Assembly (NCBI GenBank): GCA_019313905.1
Contig: JAFDAI010000045.1
Location: 1-34,564, forward strand
Direction of reading: 5' to 3'
From: Deltaproteobacteria bacterium
GTDB lineage: Bacteria; Desulfobacterota; Syntrophia; Syntrophales; UBA2210
Length of the DNA: 34,564 nt
Below are positions 1 through 8,498 of this stretch, piece by piece (the first letter of the stretch is position 1; each line of letters begins with the position of its first letter). Both the position numbers and the translations under genes were made by a program. The notes below the pieces were generated by a model that was given only the letters and a program-made list of their open reading frames with translations, was not told where the DNA came from and did no database searches.

Positions 1-1640
1 TAGAGGAAGGGGTGGATACCATCTTCGGCTATCCCGGCGGAGCAGTGCTCGATATATATGACGAGATATACAAGACACGCATCAAACATATCCTGGTTCG
101 TCATGAACAGGGTGCGGCACATGCTGCCGATGGATATGCCAGGGCATCGGGCAGAGTGGGGGTATGCCTTGTAACATCCGGGCCGGGGGCCACCAATACC
201 GTTACCGGCATAGCAACGGCATACATGGATTCCGTTCCTATGGTGATATTTACCGGGCAGGTTCCCACATCACAGATAGGCACCGATGCCTTTCAGGAAG
301 CCGACATCACCGGAATAACGAGACCCTGCACCAAGCATAATTTTCTGGTCAGACATGTCGAAGACCTCGCCGGAACGATAAGGGACGCATTTCGCATAGC
401 GCGGTCCGGACGTCCGGGACCAGTGCTGGTTGATTTGCCCAAGGATGTTATGCAGGCGGAAACAGAGTTTACAGAAGCAATCTCCTCCAAACAGGATCTG
501 CAGGATTCCGTCGTTCCGGATACCGATCAGTTACGCCAGGCCCTGGAGCTTATAAAGAAAGCTAAAAAACCCCTCGTGCTTACAGGCGGAGGGGTTATTC
601 TGGGTGGTGCTTCTGGAGAGCTGGAAGAGTTTGCCAGGATGTTACGTCTCCCTGTTGCTTCCACTCTTATGGGTATCGGCGGTTTTCCGGGAACTGATCC
701 GCTGTGGCTCGGCATATTGGGAATGCATGGAACATTTTACGCGAACATGGCAATCAGCCACTGTGATCTTCTGATTGCTTTCGGTGTACGCTTTTCAGAT
801 CGGATCACTGGAAAACTGTCGGAATTTGCCCCAAATGCGAAGATTGTCCAGGTTGACATTGACGCTGCATCAATCAACAAGGTTGTGACCACGCATATAC
901 CGATAGTCGGTGACTGCCGGCCCGCCATTCAATGGTTTAATCAACAGATGAAGGACGGCTACACCGTCTCAGACAAAGAGAGAAAAGAGTGGCTTGATCA
1001 AATAGACACATGGAAATCTGAAGCGCCTCTGAGCTACGGCCGGAGCGAGTTAATAAAACCCCAGAGCGTAATAGAAAAATTGCATCAGCTTACCAATGGC
1101 AATGCTATCGTAGCCACAGAAGTTGGCCAGAATCAGATTTGGGCGGCCCATTATTATCATATCGATCGTCCGAATAACTTTCTTACATCAGGGGGACTGG
1201 GTACCATGGGTTATGGTTTTCCCGCTGCTATCGGCGCCCAGGTGGCATTCCCGGACAGGACAGTCGTTGATATCGCCGGGGACGGAAGCATACAGATGAA
1301 TATACAGGAGCTGGCCACGGCCGTTAACTATAAACTTCCTGTCAAAATCGTGATTCTTAATAACGGATATCTTGGAATGGTCCGCCAGTGGCAGGAACTT
1401 TTCTACGATAAGAGGTATTCCCACACAAAGCTCAGTCAGGTACCCGATTTTGTGAAAGTTGCGGAGGCTTACGGCGCTGTGGGCCTGAGGGCTGAAAAAC
1501 CCGAGGATGTGGAATCCACCCTCAGGAAAGGGCTGGAAACACCGGGTCCCGTGATAATGGATTTTGTGGTGGATCCCGAAGAGGGGGTTTTCCCCATGGT
1601 TACACCGGGTGCTTCCCTGACGGATATAAGTCTTGGATAG
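1..1640 (+). CDS. ilvB: Acetolactate synthase large subunit (5' end cut by window)
   Basis: Catalytic subunit of acetohydroxyacid synthase. With thiamine diphosphate it condenses two pyruvates, or pyruvate and 2-oxobutyrate, in the first shared step of valine, leucine and isoleucine synthesis. The frame is open to the left edge and begins EEGVDTIFGYPGG, which in this family lies roughly 20 residues from the N-terminus. The true start is therefore outside the window and the GTG at 12 is internal. About 545 residues are present. Visible are the catalytic-Glu region (RHEQGAAHAADGYARASG), the central domain, and the diphosphate-binding GDGS...NNGYLG motif encoded near 1277-1370. The regulatory subunit follows after 29 bp, as in most ilvBN pairs. 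Identification is secure; only the N-terminus is missing. Confidence 0.97.
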   Translation, partial: EEGVDTIFGYPGGAVLDIYDEIYKTRIKHILVRHEQGAAHAADGYARASGRVGVCLVTSGPGATNTVTGIATAYMDSVPMVIFTGQVPTSQIGTDAFQEADITGITRPCTKHNFLVRHVEDLAGTIRDAFRIARSGRPGPVLVDLPKDVMQAETEFTEAISSKQDLQDSVVPDTDQLRQALELIKKAKKPLVLTGGGVILGGASGELEEFARMLRLPVASTLMGIGGFPGTDPLWLGILGMHGTFYANMAISHCDLLIAFGVRFSDRITGKLSEFAPNAKIVQVDIDAASINKVVTTHIPIVGDCRPAIQWFNQQMKDGYTVSDKERKEWLDQIDTWKSEAPLSYGRSELIKPQSVIEKLHQLTNGNAIVATEVGQNQIWAAHYYHIDRPNNFLTSGGLGTMGYGFPAAIGAQVAFPDRTVVDIAGDGSIQMNIQELATAVNYKLPVKIVILNNGYLGMVRQWQELFYDKRYSHTKLSQVPDFVKVAEAYGAVGLRAEKPEDVESTLRKGLETPGPVIMDFVVDPEEGVFPMVTPGASLTDISLG

Positions 1641-1669
1641 TGAGCACAAACCGACTAAGGAGAGAAAAT

Positions 1670-2143
1670 ATGGATGTAAAAAATCATACAATTTCAATTT
1701 TGGTGAACAACAGGCCTGATGTACTTGCCAGGATCGCGGGAATATTCAGCGGACGTGGGTATAATATTGAAAATATCAGCGCTAATGTAACGATGGATCC
1801 CAAGATCACAAAGATAACCATCGTAACGATGGGGAATACTGCAACAGTTACTCAGATTCAGAAACAGCTCAAGAAACTGGTGGATGTTATCAAGGTTTCG
1901 CGTCCGAGGGAAAGCAGATATGCGCAGAGGGAAATGGCACTGGTTAGAATGAAACTTCATGAGGGTACCATGGCCGAAATTACAAAACTTATTGAGGAGC
2001 TTAAATGCAGAGTTGCGGTAAAAAAGCCTGATTATTGTGTTATTGAGATAACAGGAGATAAGGAAGAAATTGATCTGGCCTTGACCAGACTTGATGCTAT
2101 TGGTATAGACGATGTAAGCAGATCGGGAATAGTAACTTTATAA
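1670..2143 (+). CDS. ilvN: Acetolactate synthase small (regulatory) subunit
   Basis: ACT-domain regulatory subunit that activates IlvB and confers valine feedback inhibition. The 157-residue protein opens with the family signature (TISILVNNRPDVLARIAGIF, then SGRGYNIENI), which is the N-terminal ACT domain at about residues 5-80; a second ACT-like half follows. I chose the ATG at 1670 because a strong ribosome binding site, AAGGAGA at 1657-1663, lies six bases upstream and because homologues begin at this point. A GTG overlapping the ilvB stop codon would add ten residues but has no such site. The length is typical. It is cotranscribed with ilvB and followed after 18 bp by ilvC. Confidence 0.95.
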   Translation: MDVKNHTISILVNNRPDVLARIAGIFSGRGYNIENISANVTMDPKITKITIVTMGNTATVTQIQKQLKKLVDVIKVSRPRESRYAQREMALVRMKLHEGTMAEITKLIEELKCRVAVKKPDYCVIEITGDKEEIDLALTRLDAIGIDDVSRSGIVTL

Positions 2144-2161
2144 TAAAAAAGGAGCATGAAA

Positions 2162-3214
2162 ATGTCAGAATTGGAAATCGGTGGAGTTGTCGAAGAGGTT
2201 ATTACATCTGAAGAATTTTCCCTGGAAAAGGCCAGGGAGATGTTGAAAAATGAAACGGTAGCCGTTCTCGGTTACGGTGTTCAGGGACCCGGACAGGCCC
2301 TCAATATGAAAGATAACGGTGTAAGGGTTATCGTTGGCCAGCGAGAAGGCGGCAGTTCATGGGATAAAGCAGTGGCGGATGGTTTTGTGCCCGGCAAGAC
2401 CCTTTTCCCTTTAAAAGAGGCAGCCGAGCGGGGGACGATCATTCAGTATCTCCTGTCTGACGCAGGACAGAAAGAAGTGTGGCCTGAGATAAAGACCTGT
2501 CTGTCTGAAGGTGACGCGCTTTACTTTTCTCATGGTTTTTCCATCACCTACAAAGACCGCTCTGGCGTTGTACCACCTGACAATGTAGATGTAATCCTGG
2601 TTGCACCCAAAGGTTCCGGACGCACCGTACGCACCAACTTCCTGGCAGGCAGCGGAATAAACTCGAGCGTCGCCGTCTTTCAGGATTATACCGGAAAAGC
2701 CAGGGACAGAGCCATTGCCCTTGGTATTGCCATAGGTTCAGGATACTTGTTTCCGACCACCTTTGAAAAAGAGGTTTTCAGTGATCTCACTGGCGAACGA
2801 GGTGTTCTCATGGGATGTCTGGCAGGCGTTATGGAGGCTCAGTATAATTGCCTCAGGAAAAACGGCCACAGTCCCAGTGAGGCCTTTAACGAAACTGTTG
2901 AAGAACTTACACAAAGTCTTATCCGCCTGGTCGGAGAAAACGGTATGGACTGGATGTATGCAAACTGCAGTACGACAGCACAGAGGGGAGCCCTTGACTG
3001 GAAGGGTAGATTCCGCGATGCGGTGGTCCCTGTTTTTGATGAGTTATACAAAAGCGTTGCCTCTGGCGAAGAAACGCAGATTGTTCTTGATACCAACAGC
3101 GCACCTGATTACAGAGAGAAACTGAACAGAGAGCTGGATACAATGAGGAATATGGAGATGTGGCAGGCTGGCAGGGTACTCCGCGAGCTCAGACCCGAGC
3201 GGCGGAAAAAGTAG
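2162..3214 (+). CDS. ilvC: Ketol-acid reductoisomerase
   Basis: Isomerises and reduces acetolactate or acetohydroxybutyrate with NAD(P)H to the dihydroxy acid, the second step of branched-chain amino acid synthesis. The 350-residue protein has an N-terminal Rossmann domain with the nucleotide motif [10 protein letters not shown], then the helical KARI domain with [11 protein letters not shown] and [10 protein letters not shown]. It is slightly longer than common class I enzymes. It differs at several usually fixed points: GPGQA rather than GHAHA, and [11 protein letters not shown] rather than the usual APKGPGHLVR. In both respects it resembles, from memory, the Bacteroidetes-type branch. Two ATGs lie six bases apart; AAGGAG is only one base from the first, so the second (2162) is preferred. 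A 70-bp gap separates it from ilvD. Confidence 0.94.
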   Translation: MSELEIGGVVEEVITSEEFSLEKAREMLKNETVAVLGYGVQGPGQALNMKDNGVRVIVGQREGGSSWDKAVADGFVPGKTLFPLKEAAERGTIIQYLLSDAGQKEVWPEIKTCLSEGDALYFSHGFSITYKDRSGVVPPDNVDVILVAPKGSGRTVRTNFLAGSGINSSVAVFQDYTGKARDRAIALGIAIGSGYLFPTTFEKEVFSDLTGERGVLMGCLAGVMEAQYNCLRKNGHSPSEAFNETVEELTQSLIRLVGENGMDWMYANCSTTAQRGALDWKGRFRDAVVPVFDELYKSVASGEETQIVLDTNSAPDYREKLNRELDTMRNMEMWQAGRVLRELRPERRKK

Positions 3215-3284
3215 TATCGAGAACAACCACACCCGTGAAAGAATAAAGTATCACAATCGATTTTCCACAAAGAAAGGTGATCGC

Positions 3285-4946
3285 ATGAGAAGTGATCTGA
3301 TGAAAAAGGGGCTGGAGAGAGCGCCCCACCGCTCCCTGTACAAAGCCATGGGATATACCGATGAAGAGCTTGCCAGACCTATGATAGGGGTTGTGAATTC
3401 CGCGAATGAAGTTATTCCCGGACATATCCACCTCAACACAATTGCGGAGGCTGTCAAGGCGGGCATACGAATGGCCGGTGGCACACCGGTAACATTTCCT
3501 ACTATCGGGGTATGTGACGGCATCGCCATGGGACACATCGGAATGAAATACTCCCTTGCGAGCAGAGAGCTGATAGCTGATTCCATTGAAATTATGGCTA
3601 CGGCACATCCCTTTGACGGCCTCGTTATGGTAACCAACTGCGACAAGATTGTCCCCGGAATGCTCATGGCGGCTCTTCGCCTTAATATTCCGACCATTGT
3701 CGTGAGCGGAGGGCCGATGATGGCCGGAAGATTAGACGGAAGGGCCGTGGATCTGATAAGTGTTTTTGAAGGAGTGGGTGAGGTAAAATCTGACAAAATG
3801 AGTGAAGAATCTCTCAAATCATTAGAGGATTGCGCGTGTCCCGGAAGCGGTTCCTGCTCCGGCATGTTCACCGCTAATTCCATGAACTGCGTTACCGAGG
3901 CTCTGGGATTGGGCCTGCCCGGAAACGGGACGATACCGTCCATCTCTGCCGCGCGTGTACGCCTTGCCAAACAGGCCGGAATGCAGGTAATGGATCTTGT
4001 AGAAAAGGATATCAAACCGAGAGATATAGCTACTCTTCAGGCCTTCAAAAATGCCATAGCCGTTGATATGGCGCTTGGCTGTTCCACCAATACTGTTCTT
4101 CATATTCCGGCGGTCGCTCATGAGGCCGGGATTACTCTGGATCTCGATTTGTTTAATGATATCAGCAGCAGGACACCCAATCTGTGCCACCTGAGTCCTG
4201 CCGGGCATCATCACCTCGAAGACCTTGACGAGGCGGGTGGCATACAGGGAATCATGAAGGAGATAAGCACATTGGGCGTTATCGATCTTGAATGCCCGAC
4301 AGTGACCGGAAAGACCGTGGAGGACAATATTAAAACCGCCTCGGTCAAGGATCGAGAGGTAATACGTTCTGTCAAAGATCCCTACAGCCCGCAGGGAGGT
4401 ATCGTGATACTCAAGGGAAATCTTGCTCCCGACGGTGGCGTGGTCAAACAGTCGGCCGTGTCTCCCGACATGATGACGAATGAAGGAACCGCCCGCGTGT
4501 TCGATTCCGAGGAAGATGCAATGAGCGCGATCATGGAAGGCAGGATAAACCCCGGAGATGTTGTGGTTATACGCTATGAGGGTCCCAGAGGGGGGCCCGG
4601 AATGCGTGAAATGCTTTCCCCCACATCGGCCATCGCGGGAATGGGGCTTGACAAATCGGTAGCTCTCCTGACGGATGGAAGATTCAGCGGCGGTACAAGA
4701 GGAGCTGCAATAGGGCATATATCTCCTGAAGCCGCCGACGGAGGACCTATCGGTCTTGTCAGAGAGGGTGACAGAATAGCCATCGATATCCCGAACAAAA
4801 CTATCGAGTTGAAGGTAAGTGACGAGGAAATGGACGCAAGGAGAAAGACACATGTTCCCCGTCCACCCGCGATAAGACATGGCTACCTTGGAAGATACGC
4901 GAAGATGGTTACATCAGCCAGCACGGGAGCAATCTTCAAAGAATAG
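3285..4946 (+). CDS. ilvD: Dihydroxy-acid dehydratase
   Basis: Dehydrates 2,3-dihydroxy-isovalerate or -methylvalerate to the 2-keto acid, the third step of valine and isoleucine synthesis. The 553-residue length is typical. Iron-sulfur ligand motifs are visible at C119 (TNCDK) and C191 ([10 protein letters not shown]). The cysteine of the PCN motif found in [2Fe-2S] members is replaced here by Gly-His (VIPGHIHL), as in the E. coli enzyme. I therefore infer an oxygen-labile [4Fe-4S] cluster, which suits an anaerobe. The ATG at 3285 has AAAGGTGAT just upstream. A perfect 10-bp hairpin terminator lies 9 bp after the stop, so this is the last gene of the ilv run. Confidence 0.96.
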   Translation: MRSDLMKKGLERAPHRSLYKAMGYTDEELARPMIGVVNSANEVIPGHIHLNTIAEAVKAGIRMAGGTPVTFPTIGVCDGIAMGHIGMKYSLASRELIADSIEIMATAHPFDGLVMVTNCDKIVPGMLMAALRLNIPTIVVSGGPMMAGRLDGRAVDLISVFEGVGEVKSDKMSEESLKSLEDCACPGSGSCSGMFTANSMNCVTEALGLGLPGNGTIPSISAARVRLAKQAGMQVMDLVEKDIKPRDIATLQAFKNAIAVDMALGCSTNTVLHIPAVAHEAGITLDLDLFNDISSRTPNLCHLSPAGHHHLEDLDEAGGIQGIMKEISTLGVIDLECPTVTGKTVEDNIKTASVKDREVIRSVKDPYSPQGGIVILKGNLAPDGGVVKQSAVSPDMMTNEGTARVFDSEEDAMSAIMEGRINPGDVVVIRYEGPRGGPGMREMLSPTSAIAGMGLDKSVALLTDGRFSGGTRGAAIGHISPEAADGGPIGLVREGDRIAIDIPNKTIELKVSDEEMDARRKTHVPRPPAIRHGYLGRYAKMVTSASTGAIFKE

Positions 4947-4955
4947 GTGATAGGG

Positions 4956-5000
4956 ATAAGGGGGAAGTTGTTGTGTGTCCCTCCCCCTTATTAATTTTTT
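4956..5000 (+). terminator. Rho-independent terminator of the ilv operon
   Basis: A perfect 10-bp stem, ATAAGGGGGA (4956-4965) with TCCCCCTTAT (4982-4991), encloses a 16-base loop and is followed by AA and six T residues (4995-5000) on the plus strand. It lies between the convergent ilvD and IscU-like genes and overlaps the stop codon of the latter. The minus strand has no T run after the stem, so termination should work mainly for the ilv transcript. Confidence 0.9.
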
Positions 5001-5425
5001 CCTATACTTCCAATACACTGCCTCAAGGCCTTCTGCATGGTCATGGCTGCCAGCAGGGCGCAGTGTTCATGATCCTTCGGCATCTTCTCCAGATGGCCTA
5101 GGATAGCGCTTTGGCTTATACCAATACACGCGGGCACGGTCTTTCCTTCCGCCATCTCGGCTGCAACAGAGCAGGCGGCGATACTGAACATGCACCCATC
5201 TGTGTTAAACTTTGATTCCTCAATCTTTTCACCCTTTATCCGAAGGAACATCTCGACGGTATCCCCGCAGACACCGGTTATCTTTGCGTAACCGTCCGGA
5301 TGATCTATGGCGCCATAGTTGTGTGGATTGGTTCCATGTTCTATCAGCGCCTCCGAATAGATTTCCATGGCCTTCTCATAGACCATCCCCATCATTATCT
5401 CTTCGATCTCTCTGTTGTTTTCCAT
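4991..5425 (-). CDS. NifU/IscU-type iron-sulfur scaffold-like protein
   Basis: Small cytoplasmic protein of the NifU N-terminal/IscU fold, which in characterised members assembles transient Fe-S clusters and passes them to target proteins. The 144 residues show the family layout: HNYGAIDHPDGYAKITGVCGD, TDGCMFSIAACSVAAEMAEGK and HCALLAAMTMQKAL, with the three conserved cysteines (GVCGD, DGC, HC). It has an atypical N-terminal extension (MENNREIEEIMMGMVYEKA) compared with IscU; an alternative start at the internal MMGM is possible. It lies 8 bp after the Mrp-like gene and is the last gene of the cluster. IscU and its non-canonical relatives cannot be separated from sequence alone; no iscS, iscA or hsc genes are nearby. 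I infer a role in maturing the many ferredoxin-type proteins of this cluster. Confidence 0.85.
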   Translation of the reverse strand: MENNREIEEIMMGMVYEKAMEIYSEALIEHGTNPHNYGAIDHPDGYAKITGVCGDTVEMFLRIKGEKIEESKFNTDGCMFSIAACSVAAEMAEGKTVPACIGISQSAILGHLEKMPKDHEHCALLAAMTMQKALRQCIGSIGKN

Positions 5426-5433
5426 GTGTCATC

Positions 5434-6603
5434 TCAGTGGTCGCAGGTATTATCTCCCAATTCAAGGGCGTTATCCATGTAGGATATAATCAACTTTTCG
5501 GGATCACCAGCGGAGGCACCCACGGAAACGGTAATACCACTATTAGCGAAGAGCTGTTGAGCCTGTGTGCCCATTCCTCCTGCTATGATAATATTCACAC
5601 CCTTCTCTGCAAGCCACCGAGGAAGGAGACCGGGCTCATGAGGAGGAGATGGAGCTTTTTCCTGCCTGACAATCTTCTTATTTTCAAAATCAACATCGAA
5701 GATGGCGAATTCTTCACAATGACCAAAGTGGGCGGAAAGATGTCCCTCTACAACCGGTATGGCTATCTTGTGCATACCTTCTTTTTTCTCTTCTTTAGAT
5801 AAAACAGTTTCTGCCCCAGATTCGGTTTTATCGCCCATCTGCAGAAGGGGCTGAACCACCCCTGTGAATGCCTTCGCGGCCTCTGTCTTGCCGTAATGAT
5901 AGACAAAAGGTTTACCGCTGTCGGAGGCCTCAACAATTTGCGGATCTATAGGAATCTTGCCCAGGAAGGGAACTCCCATCTCACTGGCCATCTTTTCTCC
6001 TCCCCCTGTCTTGAATACGTTAATTATCGTTTTGCAGTTGGGGCATATAAGACCGCTCATATTCTCCACAACTCCCAGTACAGGAACACTGAGTTGTCTG
6101 CAGAAATTGATGCATTTTTTTACGTCATTGAGAGACAGATTCTGCGGGGTGGTTATAATGACTGCTCCGTCCATGCCAGGGATAAGCTGGGCCACTGAAA
6201 GGGGCTCATCCCGGAGCTGTTTGATTACCTTCATCTTCATCGGACCCCTCCAGATAACCGCATCGTCCTTGTTCTGGAGGAGAAAACCTATAGACATAAC
6301 CTTTAGCCCTTCGCTGAACTCTATGGGCAGGATGGCCTTGCCGTCACTTCCGGGACGCTTACCTTCGAGGTTGAGTAATGTCGGAATGCTCGGGCCGTGA
6401 AAATCGGTGTCCAGAAGACCGACTTTCCCCCCTTCCAGTGCAAGCGACACTGCTATATTGGCTGCCACCGTGCTCTTTCCTACGCCTCCCTTGCCGGAGA
6501 GCACCATGATCTTGTGCTTTATCTTGCCCATACGATCAGTAAGCTCTTTGCTTTCTGTAATTGCCTTTAAGCTATCGGCAGCTTTGTTTTTTTCTTCACT
6601 CAT
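5434..6603 (-). CDS. Mrp/NBP35-type P-loop ATPase fused to a NifX-like domain; switch II segment missing
   Basis: Mrp/ApbC-family P-loop proteins bind and transfer Fe-S clusters. The 389-residue protein has a deviant Walker A (SGKGGVGKST, about 37-45), the Mrp motifs DTDFHGPSIP and VIWRGPMKM, and the CPNC cluster ligands in GLICPNCKTI. A linker then leads to a C-terminal NifX/NifB-type (FeMo-cofactor-binding fold) domain at about 277-389. Oddly, the family block IKQ...(22 residues including DYLIIDxPPGTG)...DEPLS is reduced here to IKQ-LR-DEPLS (codons 6211-6216). Twenty residues with the Walker B/switch II aspartate are gone while the frame is kept. Either hydrolysis is lost or the assembly has a deletion. 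I chose the ATG at 6603, with GGGGAG upstream, over an in-frame TTG at 6624. Confidence 0.88.
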   Translation of the reverse strand: MSEEKNKAADSLKAITESKELTDRMGKIKHKIMVLSGKGGVGKSTVAANIAVSLALEGGKVGLLDTDFHGPSIPTLLNLEGKRPGSDGKAILPIEFSEGLKVMSIGFLLQNKDDAVIWRGPMKMKVIKQLRDEPLSVAQLIPGMDGAVIITTPQNLSLNDVKKCINFCRQLSVPVLGVVENMSGLICPNCKTIINVFKTGGGEKMASEMGVPFLGKIPIDPQIVEASDSGKPFVYHYGKTEAAKAFTGVVQPLLQMGDKTESGAETVLSKEEKKEGMHKIAIPVVEGHLSAHFGHCEEFAIFDVDFENKKIVRQEKAPSPPHEPGLLPRWLAEKGVNIIIAGGMGTQAQQLFANSGITVSVGASAGDPEKLIISYMDNALELGDNTCDH

Positions 6604-6641
6604 TTTCTCTGTTCTCCCCTTCAATTATTGATTTTCCCGGT

Positions 6642-7583
6642 TCAGTGTCCGGAGTAGAGTCTTTTTCCGTGGCGTCTCTCCATGCTTATCAGTTCTTTGT
6701 CTACAAGTTCCTGCACGTATTTGACTACTTCATTCCGGTGAAGTCCCAGTCCCGCGGATATGTCATCTATGGAACAGGGACGCAGCTTCACCAATTCAAG
6801 AACATCTTCCCTTGTGGAAGAAAATTCACCAAGACTATGCACTTTGGTATAGTCCGCGATAACTTCACAATTCCGGCCGAAAAAGGCCGAAATTTCCTCC
6901 ATTTTCTCCCTGTTCACCAGGCCCGCGAATTCTTCAGCCGGTGTTCTTACTGTCGTATTAAGCTGGACACGCTCCGGGGCGATATAATTCACCAGATTCT
7001 TTATTTTTGAAATCTCGTCTTCCGTATCGGTCACGCCACCCGTTATAAAAACTTCCAGCCATACAGGTCCCTTAAATTCTTCCCGGAGCAAGCGCAACCC
7101 CTCTACCATTTCTTTAAAAAGAATTCCACTGTGAGGACGGTTTACACGCAAAAAAGTTTCTTCACTACCGGCATCCAGTGACGGTATGATAAGGTCCGCC
7201 CCGGAGACGGCATCGCGCACCTCATTGATCCAGAACAGAGACCCGTTCGTGAGAACCGCCACAGGGATATCTGAAAATTTCTTAATGCCCGAGATAATAT
7301 TACTGATACGGCTGTGAAGCGTGGGCTCTCCCGATCCCGACAGGGTGATATAATCCGGGCGCGAAACCCTTTTCAGCTTCTCCTCTATCTCTCTAAGCAC
7401 GGCGCCGACCGGAAAGTATTCCCTCCGGTCTATTGTCTTTGTGTTTGTCCTCCCAAGCTGGCAATAGATACAGTCATAGGTGCATGTTTTGAAGGGGACA
7501 AAATCAATCCCCAGAGACCTGCCCAGGCGCCTCGATGGCACGGGACCAAATGTATATGTTTTCTTCTCTTTTTTTGATTTCAT
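6642..7583 (-). CDS. Radical SAM protein with C-terminal winged-helix-like region
   Basis: Radical SAM enzyme of the group annotated as Fe-S oxidoreductase (COG0731-like); the substrate is unknown. The 313-residue protein carries the [4Fe-4S]/SAM signature CTYDCIYC near residue 35, just after FGPVPSRRLGRSLGIDFVPF. The SAM-binding SGSGEPTLH and later TIM-barrel strands follow. The last 60 residues (EDVLELVKLRPCSIDDISAG, then LGLHRNEVVKYVQELVDKEL) read like a winged helix. I chose the ATG at 7583; a TTG three codons upstream is also open. It lies 25 bp after the DUF89 gene and 38 bp before the Mrp-like gene, in the same transcription unit. Its place among MinD/NifX proteins suggests cofactor or cluster modification, which is inference only. 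Confidence 0.85.
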   Translation of the reverse strand: MKSKKEKKTYTFGPVPSRRLGRSLGIDFVPFKTCTYDCIYCQLGRTNTKTIDRREYFPVGAVLREIEEKLKRVSRPDYITLSGSGEPTLHSRISNIISGIKKFSDIPVAVLTNGSLFWINEVRDAVSGADLIIPSLDAGSEETFLRVNRPHSGILFKEMVEGLRLLREEFKGPVWLEVFITGGVTDTEDEISKIKNLVNYIAPERVQLNTTVRTPAEEFAGLVNREKMEEISAFFGRNCEVIADYTKVHSLGEFSSTREDVLELVKLRPCSIDDISAGLGLHRNEVVKYVQELVDKELISMERRHGKRLYSGH

Positions 7584-7608
7584 AGTTTCCAAACCTGATC
7601 CCGACTCT

Positions 7609-8484
7609 CTATGACGCCATCATCTGCGCGCGCTGTGGTTTCAGAACTATGTCTCCAACCCTGCATCCTATCTTATTGGCGATAACGGGGCACTTTGTCT
7701 GGAGCAGGAAGAATATATTTTTGTCTTCTTCACTCAGAGACTCATAATTCCCCTGACCCTTCGACAGGATAATGTCCGCACTGTGATAATAATCGAGAAA
7801 TTCCCCGGAACATGCCTCCGAGACTACACCGGGAAAGTCAACTCCCGTATCGATGACCCTTACTATATCGGTCATGCCGACAAATTCTGCGTCTTCCATG
7901 GTGGCATCATTGATAACGGGTCCGCCCCTCACAACATAGGTTATATCAAGACTTGTCTCTCTCAGGAGAATCCCTATAAGTATTTTATCCAGCACAATTT
8001 CTCCGGCATTGTCACCCAGATACAGCAACGTGCCAGCTTTCTTGAGGGATTTTTCAAATGACATGGAATCAAAATGCGTCGTATCCTTCTCTGTGAAGTC
8101 CCGGAATATATCCTGCATACTGTTCCATTTTCGCTCGGGCCCCATGTCGATGAGATTTCCCACGGCGGCAAGCTTTAATGCATCGGACAGGGGCGAGGAT
8201 GACCCGTCAATAAGGCCGGTAAGATTCTCTTCCATGTCAAGCACCTGCTCATTGTGAAGACGTTTTATCTCCCGGTAGGGGTCACTCTTACCGGTAGCTT
8301 CTCTGATAGTTCTGTGAATCATACTGCCAATTTGTGGAGGTGTCTTTTCCCTGGAGATCTCAAGCAGTTCTGCCATTACACAGTTCAAAACGTCTCTCTG
8401 AATCTCTTCGTCGGCGCCTGAAATTCTGCTTGCCTCCAGCGCCTGCCTCAGAAAACAGGGGAAACAGTCCAGAAATATTTTCAA
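7609..8484 (-). CDS. DUF89/ARMT1-like metal-dependent phosphatase family protein
   Basis: Member of the DUF89 family, whose characterised relatives are metal-dependent phosphatases that remove damaged phospho-metabolites; no substrate can be assigned here. The 291-residue protein starts with DCFPCFLRQAL, a CxxC-containing N-terminus typical of the archaeal and deltaproteobacterial subfamily I. It carries the metal-site motifs YLGDNAGEIVLDK, GGPVINDATMEDA and SKGQGNYESL. The start is a TTG at 8484, supported by AGAAAGGA eight bases upstream and by the family N-terminus. No ATG is available without losing the CxxC. It begins 14 bp after the MinD-like gene, so it belongs to the same operon. Confidence 0.85.
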   Translation of the reverse strand: MKIFLDCFPCFLRQALEASRISGADEEIQRDVLNCVMAELLEISREKTPPQIGSMIHRTIREATGKSDPYREIKRLHNEQVLDMEENLTGLIDGSSSPLSDALKLAAVGNLIDMGPERKWNSMQDIFRDFTEKDTTHFDSMSFEKSLKKAGTLLYLGDNAGEIVLDKILIGILLRETSLDITYVVRGGPVINDATMEDAEFVGMTDIVRVIDTGVDFPGVVSEACSGEFLDYYHSADIILSKGQGNYESLSEEDKNIFFLLQTKCPVIANKIGCRVGDIVLKPQRAQMMAS

Positions 8485-8498
8485 GTTGTAATTCCTTT

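Noticed and set aside
12-14. GTG as the start codon of the acetolactate synthase gene
   Set aside because: The frame continues in coding quality to the left edge (EEG before VDTIFGYPGG), and homologues have about 20 more residues there. The gene is cut by the window.
1188-1697. Open frame of 169 codons on the minus strand within ilvB
   Set aside because: Antisense to a conserved gene, no domain and no ribosome site.
3822-4880. Long open frame of 352 codons on the minus strand inside ilvD
   Set aside because: It is antisense to a fully conserved enzyme gene and has no recognisable domain; it is a codon-bias shadow.
5212-5802. Open frame of 196 codons on the plus strand across the IscU-like and Mrp-like genes
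   Set aside because: Antisense to two conserved proteins; its translation has no family resemblance.
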